Assembly (NCBI GenBank): GCA_023442525.1
Contig: JAEZZA010000032.1
Location: forward strand, 1-64,000
DNA from: Bacteroidota bacterium
GTDB lineage: Bacteria > Bacteroidota > Bacteroidia > Bacteroidales > UBA10428
Length of the DNA stretch: 64,000 bases
Reading direction: 5' to 3'
The notes under the pieces were generated by a model. The model saw only the letters and a list, made by a program, of their open reading frames with translations, had not been told where the DNA came from and did not search any database. Made by a program: the position numbers and the translations under genes. Position 1 is the stretch's first letter. Each line of letters opens with the position of its first letter. Of the stretch, positions 25,443 through 33,857 are shown piece after piece.

Positions 25443-25469
25443 TTAATCCAATTCGGATTAACAAATCTA
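25443..25469 (-). promoter_or_regulatory. Promoter-like box and palindrome before the S41 protease
   Basis: On the minus strand TAGATTTG (25462-25469) matches TAnnTTTG, although no TTG lies at the usual upstream distance. Directly downstream, over the predicted transcript start, is a perfect palindrome, TTAATCC (25443-25449), 5-base spacer, GGATTAA (25455-25461). A repressor bound there would block initiation. The regulator is unknown. Confidence 0.45.
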
Positions 25470-25498
25470 CACCGGGAGGTAAAATGCGTTAAAAAAGG

Positions 25499-25702
25499 TT
25501 AATAGAGATCGTCCTCGGTATCTGAGTACCGCATGGCTTTTCTGCTTATTTTCTCGATTTCGAAAGCTGTCCGCCAGGTAAGTTTGTTTTCGTAGATCGC
25601 GATGAGCTCGTTTTTACAGGAAGGACAGATGATGTCAGAGGCAGAGTTCTTATAACACCGCTTGCATAACTTATTTAACTTCTCCGATTCTAACGACTTC
25701 AT
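25499..25702 (-). CDS. Small zinc-ribbon-like protein
   Basis: 67-residue protein with two Cys pairs (CKRC and CPSC, about residues 12-15 and 26-29), the spacing of a small zinc ribbon, then a basic and aromatic C-terminal helix. ATG at 25702 is preferred; a TTG 36 bases further upstream is possible. I do not recognise a family. It lies alone, upstream of and in the same direction as the protease, with the protease's promoter-like site between them. Confidence 0.5.
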   Translation of the reverse strand: MKSLESEKLNKLCKRCYKNSASDIICPSCKNELIAIYENKLTWRTAFEIEKISRKAMRYSDTEDDLY

Positions 25703-25738
25703 GTAATGGCATTTTGCTGTTATTGTACGAAACCGCAA

Positions 25739-25974
25739 AGCCAGTGGTTACAGCCTTTTCAATAAAACTTATGAACAATGAAGAAAGTCATGCAGTCTTA
25801 CAGTCTTACAGTCAGTCAGGGCAGTCGAAAAGTCATGCTCAATCTGTTGCACATGAAGGAGGTTGAACAATGCTTGGTCCCGGGTCCGGAAAAGGCGGTC
25901 TGCGACAACGAGCAGGGCTAAGCTACAACGCAGTTGTAGCACTTCCGCTGTTTGACCGGCTGTTTTACTGGCCG
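25739..25974. other. Non-coding gap with hairpin
   Basis: Apart from the word repeat at 25784-25838, this gap between the zinc-ribbon gene and hemD contains a perfect 8-base-pair hairpin, GCTACAAC-GCA-GTTGTAGC (25922-25940), without a T-run on either strand. A plus-strand reading frame opens at 25870 after AGGAGG but runs antisense into hemD; I do not accept it as a gene. Nothing else stands out. Confidence 0.5.
25784..25838. repeat. CAGTCTTA word repeat inside a 10-bp direct repeat
   Basis: Two exact 8-base units CAGTCTTA (25793-25800, 25801-25808) and a variant CAGTCAGT (25809-25816) are followed by two further CAGTC words. The array is bounded by the direct repeat AAAGTCATGC (25784-25793 and 25829-25838). 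It is the fourth gap with a short-word array in this window, again with its own word. Confidence 0.7.
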
Positions 25975-26730
25975 TTACTTCTTGCAGTTTTTGTTTTGCT
26001 CCCTGATGTACAAATCCAGTGCGGTAATCATCGATGGAGCTTCGGGGCGTGGCGCCTGCAGGTCGAGTCGTAAACCTGCGTCGACAACAGCTTTTGCAGT
26101 AGCAGTTCCGAACGAACCAATCCGGATGTCGTTTTGCCTGAATTCCGGGAAGTTTTTCATCAGCGATTTAATGCCGGAGGGACTGAAAAAAACCAGCAGG
26201 TCGTAATTCAGTACCGTAAAATCCGACAGGTCGCAGCTTACATTATGGTAGAGTGTGGCCCGCTCGTATTTTATCTTGTTCTTATCCAAATGCTCGGTAA
26301 GTTCTTCGTGAGGCAAATCCGAAATTGGTAGCAGATACTTTTCTTCACCGTGACGGCTTACGATCTCAACAAGGTCCCCAATTGTCCCCGATCCGAAAAA
26401 GATCTTTCTCTTGCGGTAAATTATATATTTCTGCAGGTAAAAGGCAACTGATTCAGATATACAGAAGTACTTCATGGTGTCGGGAACAATGATCCTGAGT
26501 TCTCCGCACATCCTGAAGAAATGATCAATGGCGGTTTTACTGTTGAAAATTACGGCCGTATGAGCCAGTATGTCGACCCTCTGCTTCCTGAAATCCTTAC
26601 AAGTAACTCCTTCCACAAAACTGAACGGCCTGAAATCAATCTTTACATTATTTTTTTCCGCCAAATCAAAGTAAGGAGATTTCTCGGATTCTGGTTTGGG
26701 CTGAGAAACAAGAATTTTTTTAATCTTCAT
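25975..26730 (-). CDS. hemD: Uroporphyrinogen-III synthase
   Basis: 251-residue HemD, which closes hydroxymethylbilane to uroporphyrinogen III in tetrapyrrole synthesis. HemD sequences diverge widely; the call rests on KKILVSQPKPE at the start, the two-lobed layout, IFNSKTAIDHF in the first half, and VFFSPSGIKSLM and RIGSFGTATAKAVVDAGL in the second, which are the family's most conserved parts. It starts 18 bases after the DUF4271 gene, a pairing common in Bacteroidota. No other heme genes are in the window. Confidence 0.87.
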   Translation of the reverse strand: MKIKKILVSQPKPESEKSPYFDLAEKNNVKIDFRPFSFVEGVTCKDFRKQRVDILAHTAVIFNSKTAIDHFFRMCGELRIIVPDTMKYFCISESVAFYLQKYIIYRKRKIFFGSGTIGDLVEIVSRHGEEKYLLPISDLPHEELTEHLDKNKIKYERATLYHNVSCDLSDFTVLNYDLLVFFSPSGIKSLMKNFPEFRQNDIRIGSFGTATAKAVVDAGLRLDLQAPRPEAPSMITALDLYIREQNKNCKK

Positions 26731-26748
26731 TAGATCGGCTCTTCTTCG

Positions 26749-27762
26749 TTAATTACTCTGAATCAATGATGTAACAAATTTATACCCAAGAAGAAGGGGC
26801 AAAATTTCAAGGGTACAAAGGTATAAAATCAAATAGAAAATTAAAATATCCCTCCGGATAATTATCTGGTAGGCCCTAAAACTCTTATACAGTATGGCGG
26901 TGCCATATAATACTATGCCTGAAATCAGCATAACCGGGATGAGTTTGTATGGCATATAATGAGCCATAATGATTACCGGAAAAAGCAGAATTCCCAATCC
27001 CTTATTTACCACGAAAGTATTATGGATATATTCCGAAAAGAGAGGCGTTACCATAAACAACGATCCGGTCATCCGGAGGATAATGATCCGCAAAATCGAA
27101 TACAGCATCAAAATATTCAATAACAGGAGGAAAAGATCAATACCTGTCATTCCGGTACCTGCAAAACCTGTGTATTCGATAATTTCAAAAACAAAAACTG
27201 TTGTTACGATTACATATATGAAATCAAGAACCATTGAAACCCGTCGCTGCAGGACGTTTCGTTCTTCGAATAATTTCACCGACAGCTGAAAACTAACCAA
27301 CGCGTTGGCCAGGGCGTTGAAAAACTTGCTGTAAAATACCCTTATCCATACGAATAAAACCACCAGAAACAGAAAAATACCCAACATCCAGTCGTATGTA
27401 ACCGGTTCGCGCGGAACCGGGACCATATTTTCGCCTGGCCGGGTTGTACCATATAATACTGATGTATTGTTATTTTCAGTGTTATTTGATACAATTCCTT
27501 TAAGAGGATTATTTACCATGAAAGAATCCGTGTTCCATTTTGTGATAAACGTGTCTCTCGCAGGTACCGGCGCCTGTTGTACAAGATCGATTTCCTCAAC
27601 AATCTGCTTTTTTGGCGTGGTGAGGGTACGCTGCCTTGTTTCGCGTGGTAATGCAAAAATTATGGAATCGGACTTTAATCGTGGTCTTTCAACACGTATG
27701 CTATCCGCGGGTCGCGCAAAAAATAAGGTATCCTGGAAAACAGGAAAGCTCATAACTACCAT
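26749..27762 (-). CDS. DUF4271 membrane protein
   Basis: 337-residue protein: an N-terminal hydrophilic, probably extracytoplasmic stretch (about 120 residues, Pro/Arg/Thr-rich) and then about seven membrane helices. The pattern and its place immediately before hemD match the DUF4271 family of Bacteroidota, whose function is unknown. An open frame extends to a TTG at 27807, but a TAnnTTTG match (TATCTTTG, minus strand, 27782-27789) falls inside that extension, so I use ATG at 27762; ATG at 27753 is also possible. It lies 60 bases after the MazG-like gene. Confidence 0.72.
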   Translation of the reverse strand: MVVMSFPVFQDTLFFARPADSIRVERPRLKSDSIIFALPRETRQRTLTTPKKQIVEEIDLVQQAPVPARDTFITKWNTDSFMVNNPLKGIVSNNTENNNTSVLYGTTRPGENMVPVPREPVTYDWMLGIFLFLVVLFVWIRVFYSKFFNALANALVSFQLSVKLFEERNVLQRRVSMVLDFIYVIVTTVFVFEIIEYTGFAGTGMTGIDLFLLLLNILMLYSILRIIILRMTGSLFMVTPLFSEYIHNTFVVNKGLGILLFPVIIMAHYMPYKLIPVMLISGIVLYGTAILYKSFRAYQIIIRRDILIFYLILYLCTLEILPLLLGYKFVTSLIQSN

Positions 27763-27822
27763 TTGTAATGGAAATCGGGCACAAAGATAGTAATAAAAAA
27801 CCTTCAAATTGAAGCAGGAATT

Positions 27823-28149
27823 CTATCCCAGCTTTGGATTTGAATGATGACGATCACCATCCCGCTTCGTTTTCTTAAGAATGTTCTGTTCCAGCGCACG
27901 ATCCAGGTCAATTCCTGTCTGGTTGGCCAGACAAATTAGTACAAACAGAATATCTGCCATTTCATCGGCAAGATCCGAATCCTCATCGGTTGCTTTGGCC
28001 GATTGCTCACCGAATTTACGGGCCATGATCCGTGCCAGCTCCCCGGTTTCTTCCATCAGCAATGCCAGATTGGTCATTTCATTAAAATATCTTACACCGT
28101 ATTCGCTAATCCAACGATGTACCTTTTCCTGCGCTTCATTTATAGTCAT
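27823..28149 (-). CDS. MazG-like nucleotide pyrophosphohydrolase
   Basis: 108-residue all-helical NTP pyrophosphohydrolase of the MazG/dUTPase-like superfamily. The metal-binding pattern is visible as EETGELARIMARKFGE and DEMADILFVLICLANQTGID, giving an ExxE...ExxD set. Single-domain forms hydrolyse non-canonical nucleotides; the exact substrate is not evident. Its ATG shares one base with the stop of dtd, so the two quality-control enzymes are coupled. Confidence 0.88.
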   Translation of the reverse strand: MTINEAQEKVHRWISEYGVRYFNEMTNLALLMEETGELARIMARKFGEQSAKATDEDSDLADEMADILFVLICLANQTGIDLDRALEQNILKKTKRDGDRHHSNPKLG

Positions 28150-28601
28150 TATTCCCGGTTTTTCGAATCAATAATTATGGTCACAGGGCCGTCGTTTATA
28201 AGCTTTACTTCCATGTAAGCGCCGAATTCGCCGCTTTGAACAGGTTTTCCCAATTCGGTTGAAATTTTATCCAGAAATTCGTTATAGAGCGGGATAGCCA
28301 GATCGGGATGCGCTGCTTTAATAAACGAAGGGCGGTTACCTTTCCTTGTGCTGGCATGAAGGGTGAACTGACTCACAACCAGTATTTCACCTCCGGTATC
28401 CATTACCGAAAGATTCATCAGTCCAGCTTCATCACTGAATATTCTCATCCGGATTATTTTTCCTGCAAGCCATTCGATGTCTTGGGATGTATCACCATCG
28501 GTAATTCCCAATAGAATGAGTAATCCTTCGTTAACAGATGATTTTTGAATTCCCCCAATTTCTACCGAAGAAGTTTTGATTCTCTGGATTACCGCACGCA
28601 T
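28149..28601 (-). CDS. dtd: D-aminoacyl-tRNA deacylase
   Basis: 150-residue DTD, which removes D-amino acids (and glycine mischarged on tRNA-Ala) from tRNA. The active-site motifs are present: SQFTL within VVSQFTLHAST, and the cross-subunit Gly-Pro motif as NDGPVT. The length is normal. It heads the minus-strand unit dtd-mazG-DUF4271-hemD. Upstream a TAnnTTTG match (TAAGTTTG, minus strand, 28669-28676) may be its -7 box, shared in the same gap with the divergent PspC promoter. Confidence 0.94.
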   Translation of the reverse strand: MRAVIQRIKTSSVEIGGIQKSSVNEGLLILLGITDGDTSQDIEWLAGKIIRMRIFSDEAGLMNLSVMDTGGEILVVSQFTLHASTRKGNRPSFIKAAHPDLAIPLYNEFLDKISTELGKPVQSGEFGAYMEVKLINDGPVTIIIDSKNRE

Positions 28602-28716
28602 AGCTGTAATTTTCGGGTTAAATTAATGAAAATCGTCGAATCACCGGTGGTTTTGAATTACTCACCGGCAAACTTAGTGGCTTTACCGAATATTTTCTTT
28701 TATTTACTTCTATGTA

Positions 28717-28748
28717 TTGCATATTACTATATTTATTTCATATCTTTG
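28717..28748 (+). promoter_or_regulatory. Promoter-like pair of the PspC-PadR cluster
   Basis: TTG at 28717-28719, a 21-base spacer and TATCTTTG at 28741-28748 fit the Bacteroidota consensus. The expected start site lies near 28755, about 37 bases before the first ATG. As a PadR repressor is encoded in the operon, its operator may lie nearby, but I see no clear palindrome. Confidence 0.55.
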
Positions 28749-28791
28749 TTTTGTATTTATGCTTTCATAACATAGTATTAAAAATAAGACA

Positions 28792-29394
28792 ATGAAAAAG
28801 ACATTTTCTGTTAACCTGGGAAACCGGGTTTATAACATCGACGATGATGCCTACATACGTCTCCGGGAATATCTCGATCGCATCGAGAGCTATTTCTCCG
28901 ATGAAAAAGAGAGGGAAGACATCATTAGTGATATTGAGACTCGACTTTCTGAGATCTTTTCCGAAAGACTCAATCCTAACCGCCAGGTAATTACGCTTTC
29001 CGATGTGGACGATGCTATCCGCATCATGGGTGAGCCGGGTGAAATCGGTGGAGGCAAAGAGAGAAGCGAATCCCGGAACCGGAGTTCTGCCTACAGACGT
29101 CGCCGGCTCTACCGCGATCCCGACAACAGGGTGCTTGGCGGTGTTTGCGGAGGTCTGGGTGCCTATCTGGATGTTGACCCTGTAATTCTCAGGGTAATTC
29201 TCGCAATTCTCTTCTTCGCTTTCGGAGTGGGGCTGCTGGTTTACCTGATCATGTGGATTGTAGTTCCCGAAGCGAGAACTACTGCTCAAAAGCTCGAAAT
29301 GAGAGGCGATCCTGTTAATGCATCTAACATCGGGAATTTCATCCGTGATGAATTCGACAGTGTGAAGAAAAGTTTCAGGAGAAAAAAGTACTAA
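28792..29394 (+). CDS. PspC-domain membrane protein (short paralogue)
   Basis: 200-residue protein. Its N-terminal part (about 1-90) begins MKKTFSVNLGNRVYNIDDDA and is a small helical domain; a PspC domain follows (about 103-165) with LYRDPDNRVLGGVCGGLGAY and a membrane helix pair ending in IVVPEARTTAQKLEMRG. PspC domains occur in phage-shock envelope-stress systems. The whole protein is a paralogue of the first 180 residues of the larger PspC protein two genes downstream. Both flank a PadR regulator in one probable operon. Confidence 0.85.
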   Translation: MKKTFSVNLGNRVYNIDDDAYIRLREYLDRIESYFSDEKEREDIISDIETRLSEIFSERLNPNRQVITLSDVDDAIRIMGEPGEIGGGKERSESRNRSSAYRRRRLYRDPDNRVLGGVCGGLGAYLDVDPVILRVILAILFFAFGVGLLVYLIMWIVVPEARTTAQKLEMRGDPVNASNIGNFIRDEFDSVKKSFRRKKY

Positions 29395-29424
29395 TTCGAT
29401 CATTTAACTGAAAAATATAATACC

Positions 29425-29754
29425 ATGGACTTCGAAAATGCAAAAGCACAAATGAGAAAGGGAGTTCTGGAATTCTGCATATTGTCGATACTGTCAAAGA
29501 ACGATGCCTATGCAACGGATATCCTGAATACCCTTAAAAAATCAGAACTGATTGTTGTGGAGGGGACGCTATACCCCCTGCTGTCGCGTCAGAAGAATGC
29601 AGGTTTGCTCAGCTACCGCTGGGAAGAATCATCCCAGGGCCCACCGAGGAAATACTACGCCCTCACCGATAAAGGAAGGGAAGCTCTTAAAGAACTTGAA
29701 ACGAGCTGGAATGAGCTTATTGAAGCTGTCAATTCCATTGTAAATAACAATTAA
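29425..29754 (+). CDS. PadR-family transcriptional regulator
   Basis: 109-residue winged-helix repressor. The family N-terminus KGVLEFCILSILSKNDAYAT, the VEGTLYPLLSRQKNAGLL recognition region and PPRKYYALTDKGREAL in the wing are all clear. PadR proteins usually repress neighbouring membrane or transporter genes and respond to small ligands. Here it lies between two PspC-domain genes (30 and 18 bases away), so it probably controls them as an autoregulated unit. The ligand is unknown. Confidence 0.92.
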   Translation: MDFENAKAQMRKGVLEFCILSILSKNDAYATDILNTLKKSELIVVEGTLYPLLSRQKNAGLLSYRWEESSQGPPRKYYALTDKGREALKELETSWNELIEAVNSIVNNN

Positions 29755-29772
29755 CGCCCAAAATACAAATCG

Positions 29773-31320
29773 ATGAAAAAAACAACCCAGGTTCATATAG
29801 GAGGTCGTCACTTCATAGTTGACGAAGATGCCTTTCAGAAGCTGAATCACTATTTGGAAAGCCTGAAGAGTCATTTTTCTTCAGAAGGTGAAACAGGCAG
29901 GGAAATCATTGAAGATATTGAGAACCGAATTGCCGAGTTACTCGAGAATAAGATCAGTAACGGAAAGCAAGTAATCAATATTGAGGATATCAATGAAACG
30001 ATCAAAGTCCTTGGTAAGGTGGAGGACTTTGAATATACCGGTGGAACCGACCGTGAAGATACCGGTCATGATTACCGCCGCCGTGAAAGTCGCAGGCTCT
30101 ATCGCGATCCGGAGAATTATTACTTCGGGGGAGTTGCAGGAGGAATCGGAGCCTATTTTGATATCGATCCGATTTGGGTGAGGCTCTTTTTTATTTTGCT
30201 CTTCGTTGCCAAGGGTATCGGATTACTGATTTACCTGATCCTGTGGCTTGTAGTACCCAGGGCACGCACTACCGCCGAGAAGCTTCAGATGAGAGGAAGA
30301 CCTGTAAATCTGAATACCATTAAAGAATCGGTAAATGAAGAATACGAGCGCTTCAAATCATCCGACGGAGCGGGTGCGGCACGAACCGGATTTGAAAATC
30401 TGATGAAGGCAGCAGGCCTGATTATCGTAGCGTTTTTTAAATTTATAATTGCCGTAACAGGGGTCACATTTCTTATTGTAGGATCGGTTTTCCTGGCCGT
30501 ACTGATAATGGGTCTGTTGGGGGCTACCAGCGTTTTGGGCAACGTACAGCTTTGGAATGGAATTTACCTGACTGATCTGCACACGTTCTTTGCAACTCCT
30601 TCTCATCTGTGGCTCGCGATCATTTCTCTGGTCATCGTGGTGCTCATTCCCGTGATCGGATTGATTTACGGAGGTGTTAAAATGCTGTTCAATGTCCGTT
30701 CGCACCACCCTGTTCTCAGGATCTTTCTGCTAACAACCTGGATACTTGCCCTGGTATTGTTTATGACTCTGCTGTTTGTCAATATTCCGAACAGTCCCTT
30801 TGAAACCGAGGAGAGTCATTCAACCGTTATCGAGTCATCACAACCGTATCTGATAATTGACTCGCGCGATAATTTATCCGATAAAAAGATCACTCATTAC
30901 CGTATTTTTAACTACAGGATGCGTCACAGCAGGTGGGACGATGCCTTTTACGATAAAGTGTCGCTTGAGATCCATCCGTCACCTGACGACCAATATCATC
31001 TTTCGGTACGGAAAAAGATTAAAAATGTTGAATTTTCTGAGTATGACGATTACATGGATGAAGTCTATTACAACTGGCAGATCAATGATTCCGTGCTGGT
31101 ACTCGACCGATACTTCAATGTGGATGATGACAACTTCTGGCTGTTCTCTAAAGTCAATCTCTCCCTTCAGGTTCCCGAAGGCAAGTCGATAATGATCAGG
31201 CCCGATGCATGCGAGATGCTTGTTGATCACCAGAGAGATGAATATTGCGGAAACATTCCGGCAGGTAAGAAGCTGATAATGTCACCTGATGGTGCTTTAT
31301 TGACACCAAATCAGAACTAA
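29773..31320 (+). CDS. PspC-domain multi-pass membrane protein (long paralogue)
   Basis: 515-residue protein. Residues 1-90 repeat the N-terminal domain of the short paralogue (MKKTTQVHIGGRHFIVDEDA), then comes a PspC domain (about 110-172, RRLYRDPENYYFGGVAGGIG). Four further helices lie at about 213-240, 270-300 and 318-335, and the last 170 residues are a beta-rich extracytoplasmic domain. Such proteins in Bacteroidota lie beside PadR genes and are thought to sense envelope state. Its TAA is followed directly by the tRNA-Gln promoter. Confidence 0.83.
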   Translation: MKKTTQVHIGGRHFIVDEDAFQKLNHYLESLKSHFSSEGETGREIIEDIENRIAELLENKISNGKQVINIEDINETIKVLGKVEDFEYTGGTDREDTGHDYRRRESRRLYRDPENYYFGGVAGGIGAYFDIDPIWVRLFFILLFVAKGIGLLIYLILWLVVPRARTTAEKLQMRGRPVNLNTIKESVNEEYERFKSSDGAGAARTGFENLMKAAGLIIVAFFKFIIAVTGVTFLIVGSVFLAVLIMGLLGATSVLGNVQLWNGIYLTDLHTFFATPSHLWLAIISLVIVVLIPVIGLIYGGVKMLFNVRSHHPVLRIFLLTTWILALVLFMTLLFVNIPNSPFETEESHSTVIESSQPYLIIDSRDNLSDKKITHYRIFNYRMRHSRWDDAFYDKVSLEIHPSPDDQYHLSVRKKIKNVEFSEYDDYMDEVYYNWQINDSVLVLDRYFNVDDDNFWLFSKVNLSLQVPEGKSIMIRPDACEMLVDHQRDEYCGNIPAGKKLIMSPDGALLTPNQN

Positions 31321-31322
31321 AC

Positions 31323-31352
31323 TTTGAGTTTTGCGGTTTTTGTATAACTTTG
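31323..31352 (+). promoter_or_regulatory. tRNA-Gln promoter-like pair
   Basis: TTTG at 31323-31326, an 18-base spacer and TAACTTTG at 31345-31352 lie 17 bases before the mature tRNA. The promoter begins three bases after the PspC stop codon, so the tRNA can be expressed alone. Confidence 0.65.
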
Positions 31353-31369
31353 CAGCTCAAATTATCCGC

Positions 31370-31440
31370 TGTCCGATGGTGTAACGGTAGCACTGCAGAT
31401 TTTGGTTCTGCCTGTTCAGGTTCGAATCCTGATCGGACAA
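31370..31440 (+). tRNA. tRNA-Gln (TTG anticodon)
   Basis: 71-base cloverleaf. The acceptor stem TGTCCGA (31370-31376) pairs with TCGGACA (31433-31439), followed by discriminator A. The anticodon stem GCAGA/TCTGC holds the loop with TTG, and the T arm has TTCGAAT. CCA is not encoded. The OsmC gene converges on it from the other side 16 bases away. Confidence 0.96.
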
Positions 31441-31456
31441 CTTTTAAAAATGTGAT

Positions 31457-31897
31457 TCAGGCCAGTCTTCTCATCTCCACGGCTGGCCCCACTGCCTCAA
31501 ATTTCAAAGTAACTTCAGTTCCCAGCCTAAGTGTATTATGCACTTCGGCTATTTTATCGACATCCCTCACCAGGTCGGTAATTTCCTGTGATGAAGCATC
31601 GGTTGATTCAATCTTTACTTCGTAAGTAATATTTGATGCCGGCAGGCCTTCCGATGTGAATTCCCCTCTTACGGTCACCTCCACTCCGCTGATGTCAATA
31701 TCGCGACGCTCGGCTTCGCGATACAGATCGTTGCAATAACAGGTTGCAAGGGAAAGACAAAGTAATTCCCCTCCGTTTATTGATGAACCTTTGCCCAGCG
31801 GTTTGGATGGTATAATGATCTTCTTTTTACTTTCGCCAGTTGCGACAGTAATGTCATTTTCCCGGTGAATATTGGATAATATTGCGGAAACGACCAT
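31457..31897 (-). CDS. OsmC/Ohr family protein
   Basis: 146-residue OsmC-superfamily protein, many of which reduce organic peroxides with two Cys residues. The central helix has the conserved site in LCLSLATCYCNDLYREAERR (about residues 47-66) with two Cys close together; the second canonical Cys further on is not evident, so peroxidase activity is uncertain. The N-terminal sheet and C-terminal helix fit the fold. It follows the ABC exporter after 40 bases on the same strand. Confidence 0.8.
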   Translation of the reverse strand: MVVSAILSNIHRENDITVATGESKKKIIIPSKPLGKGSSINGGELLCLSLATCYCNDLYREAERRDIDISGVEVTVRGEFTSEGLPASNITYEVKIESTDASSQEITDLVRDVDKIAEVHNTLRLGTEVTLKFEAVGPAVEMRRLA

Positions 31898-31937
31898 ACT
31901 TCAATTTTGAGGATAACAGTCCTACCGGCAAAAAAGT

Positions 31938-33743
31938 TTACACCGGCTGTCCCATTTCCCCGTCGGTTTCTTCTACGTTTAATACAGTCTTCGAAACAAA
32001 AGGCACTTTACGTTCCCCGATTTGCTGACGCCACATGGCGTAATACAATCCTTTGTGATCCAGGAGTTCGTTGTGTGTCCCCTGCTCTGCTATTCTGCCT
32101 TTTTCAAGTACATAAATTCTGTCGGCATGAAGAATTGTGGAAAGTCGGTGTGCGATCAGCAATGTAATCTGTTTTTTCAAAGTTGAGATCCTGCGGACAG
32201 TTTCGGTGATCTGCTCTTCGGTCAGAGAATCCAGTGACGAAGTAGCTTCATCAAAAATCAATAAACGAGGTTGGCGTAGCAGCGACCGGGCGATGGACAA
32301 TCTTTGTTTTTCGCCTCCGGATAATTTCTTACCACCTTCCCCGACTATGGTATCCAGTCCCTGACCGGTATTTTCAACCACACCCAAAGCTGACGCGTGT
32401 TTCAGCGATTCAAATATTTCTTCATCAGTTGCATCGGGTTTTACAAACAACATATTCTCGCGAATAGTACCCGAGAAAAGCTGAGTATCCTGAGTAACAA
32501 ATCCCATCTGCCGTCGCAGGCGGTTATAGCGGATTTCCCGGGATGATACACCGTCATAAGTAATTTCGCCACTTTTTGGAGTATATAAACCTGCCAGTAG
32601 TTTTACAAGAGTGGACTTTCCGGAACCCGACGGACCTACGAAAGCAATGGTATCGCCCAGCTCAGCACGGAATGAGATATTCTCAAGAGCGTTTGTTGAT
32701 GAGTTTCTGTAGCTGAAAGTCACGTTCTCATATTCCAGGCGGTTCACCGGACCAATGTCGACAGGTTCTTCAGGACGGTATTCCGGTTCCTTTTTCATTA
32801 GCTCATCAAAAACTTTCATTGAAGCCTCGGCTTCGCGGTACGATATCATTATGCTCCCCAGTTCCTGTAGAGGCCCGATGATTGCTGTTGAAATGAATTG
32901 CACCGATATTAGTTCTCCGGTTGAAAGTACCTTCCTGAATATAAGCCATAGCAGGATAAATAAGATGGATTGCTTGAGAATGGTCAGAATTGTGCCCTGC
33001 AAAAAAGTAAGCGTCCTTAGCTTTCGAACTTTAGCCATTTCAAGCAGATAGATGTCGTGCGTATGTTGTTTGAGCCTGTTTATCTCCTGATAAGTTAATC
33101 CCAGGCTCTTGATCAATTCAATATTACGGAGCGATTCGGTTATGGTACCGCTCATAGTACGGGTTTGCCGGATTAATGATCGCTGCAGCACCTTAATGGA
33201 TCGGCTTAGCAGACTGGTCAATCCACCAAGCAATACCACACCCACCAAAAACACCGGGATAAGTACCCAGTGCTTTGTTATTCCGTACCAAATCAGAAAT
33301 CCTATTCCCACAGCCGAGGAGAATAGTATATTGATAAAATTGGTGATAAATCTTTCAGTATCGGTTCTAACTTTTTGAAGTATTGACAGGATTTCGCCGC
33401 TGCTTGTATCTTCGAATTCCGTATAAGGCAGTCGCAGTGTCTGTCTCAGTCCGTCATTGAATAATTGCATACCGAACCGCTGAACTACCATACGCATTAT
33501 ATATTCTTTAAATGATTGCAGCAGACGTGCTGCCAGGGCAATACCAACAGCTATCAATAACCAGAAAATCACACCCTGTACCAGTTCGGTTTCGGTACGC
33601 CCACCCGCTATGGTATAATCATCGATAATTTTTCCAAATATTACCGGGTCAAGCAGAATCAGGATTTGGGAGGTGCCGGCCAGCAATAGCGACAAGGCGA
33701 GCCACGACCTGTATGGTTTCAGGTAAATACTGAAGATTTTCAT
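31938..33743 (-). CDS. ABC exporter, fused permease and ATPase
   Basis: 601-residue half-transporter of the MsbA/LmrA type, which should work as a homodimer. Six membrane helices occupy about residues 15-305. The ATPase domain carries Walker A GPSGSGKST, the Q loop in GFVTQDTQLFSG, the signature LSGGEKQR, Walker B LLIFDEATSSLD and the switch His in LLIAHRLST. The substrate cannot be told; lipid or peptide export is typical for this group. Its short C-terminal tail ends in GEMGQPV. The tRNA-Asn gene lies divergently upstream. Confidence 0.93.
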   Translation of the reverse strand: MKIFSIYLKPYRSWLALSLLLAGTSQILILLDPVIFGKIIDDYTIAGGRTETELVQGVIFWLLIAVGIALAARLLQSFKEYIMRMVVQRFGMQLFNDGLRQTLRLPYTEFEDTSSGEILSILQKVRTDTERFITNFINILFSSAVGIGFLIWYGITKHWVLIPVFLVGVVLLGGLTSLLSRSIKVLQRSLIRQTRTMSGTITESLRNIELIKSLGLTYQEINRLKQHTHDIYLLEMAKVRKLRTLTFLQGTILTILKQSILFILLWLIFRKVLSTGELISVQFISTAIIGPLQELGSIMISYREAEASMKVFDELMKKEPEYRPEEPVDIGPVNRLEYENVTFSYRNSSTNALENISFRAELGDTIAFVGPSGSGKSTLVKLLAGLYTPKSGEITYDGVSSREIRYNRLRRQMGFVTQDTQLFSGTIRENMLFVKPDATDEEIFESLKHASALGVVENTGQGLDTIVGEGGKKLSGGEKQRLSIARSLLRQPRLLIFDEATSSLDSLTEEQITETVRRISTLKKQITLLIAHRLSTILHADRIYVLEKGRIAEQGTHNELLDHKGLYYAMWRQQIGERKVPFVSKTVLNVEETDGEMGQPV

Positions 33744-33813
33744 AGCAGCTTATTAGTTTTATTACAGACTCTATTAACATGTAAATTTAAGGTTAAAAAC
33801 TTCTACCCTGCTA

Positions 33814-33844
33814 TTGCATATTTCAGGCGAATCCATTATTTTTG
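33814..33844 (+). promoter_or_regulatory. tRNA-Asn promoter-like pair
   Basis: TTG at 33814-33816, a 20-base spacer and TATTTTTG at 33837-33844, 14 bases before the tRNA. The twelve bases TTTTGCACCTCT (33840-33851) are identical to the yceD promoter region at 252-263, suggesting a conserved initial-transcribed sequence. Confidence 0.65.
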
Positions 33845-33857
33845 CACCTCTAAATTT

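Noticed and set aside
25870..26073. Plus-strand frame of 67 codons preceded by AGGAGG
   Set aside because: It runs 99 bases antisense into hemD, has no recognisable domain, and strong Shine-Dalgarno sites are not a reliable gene signal in this phylum.
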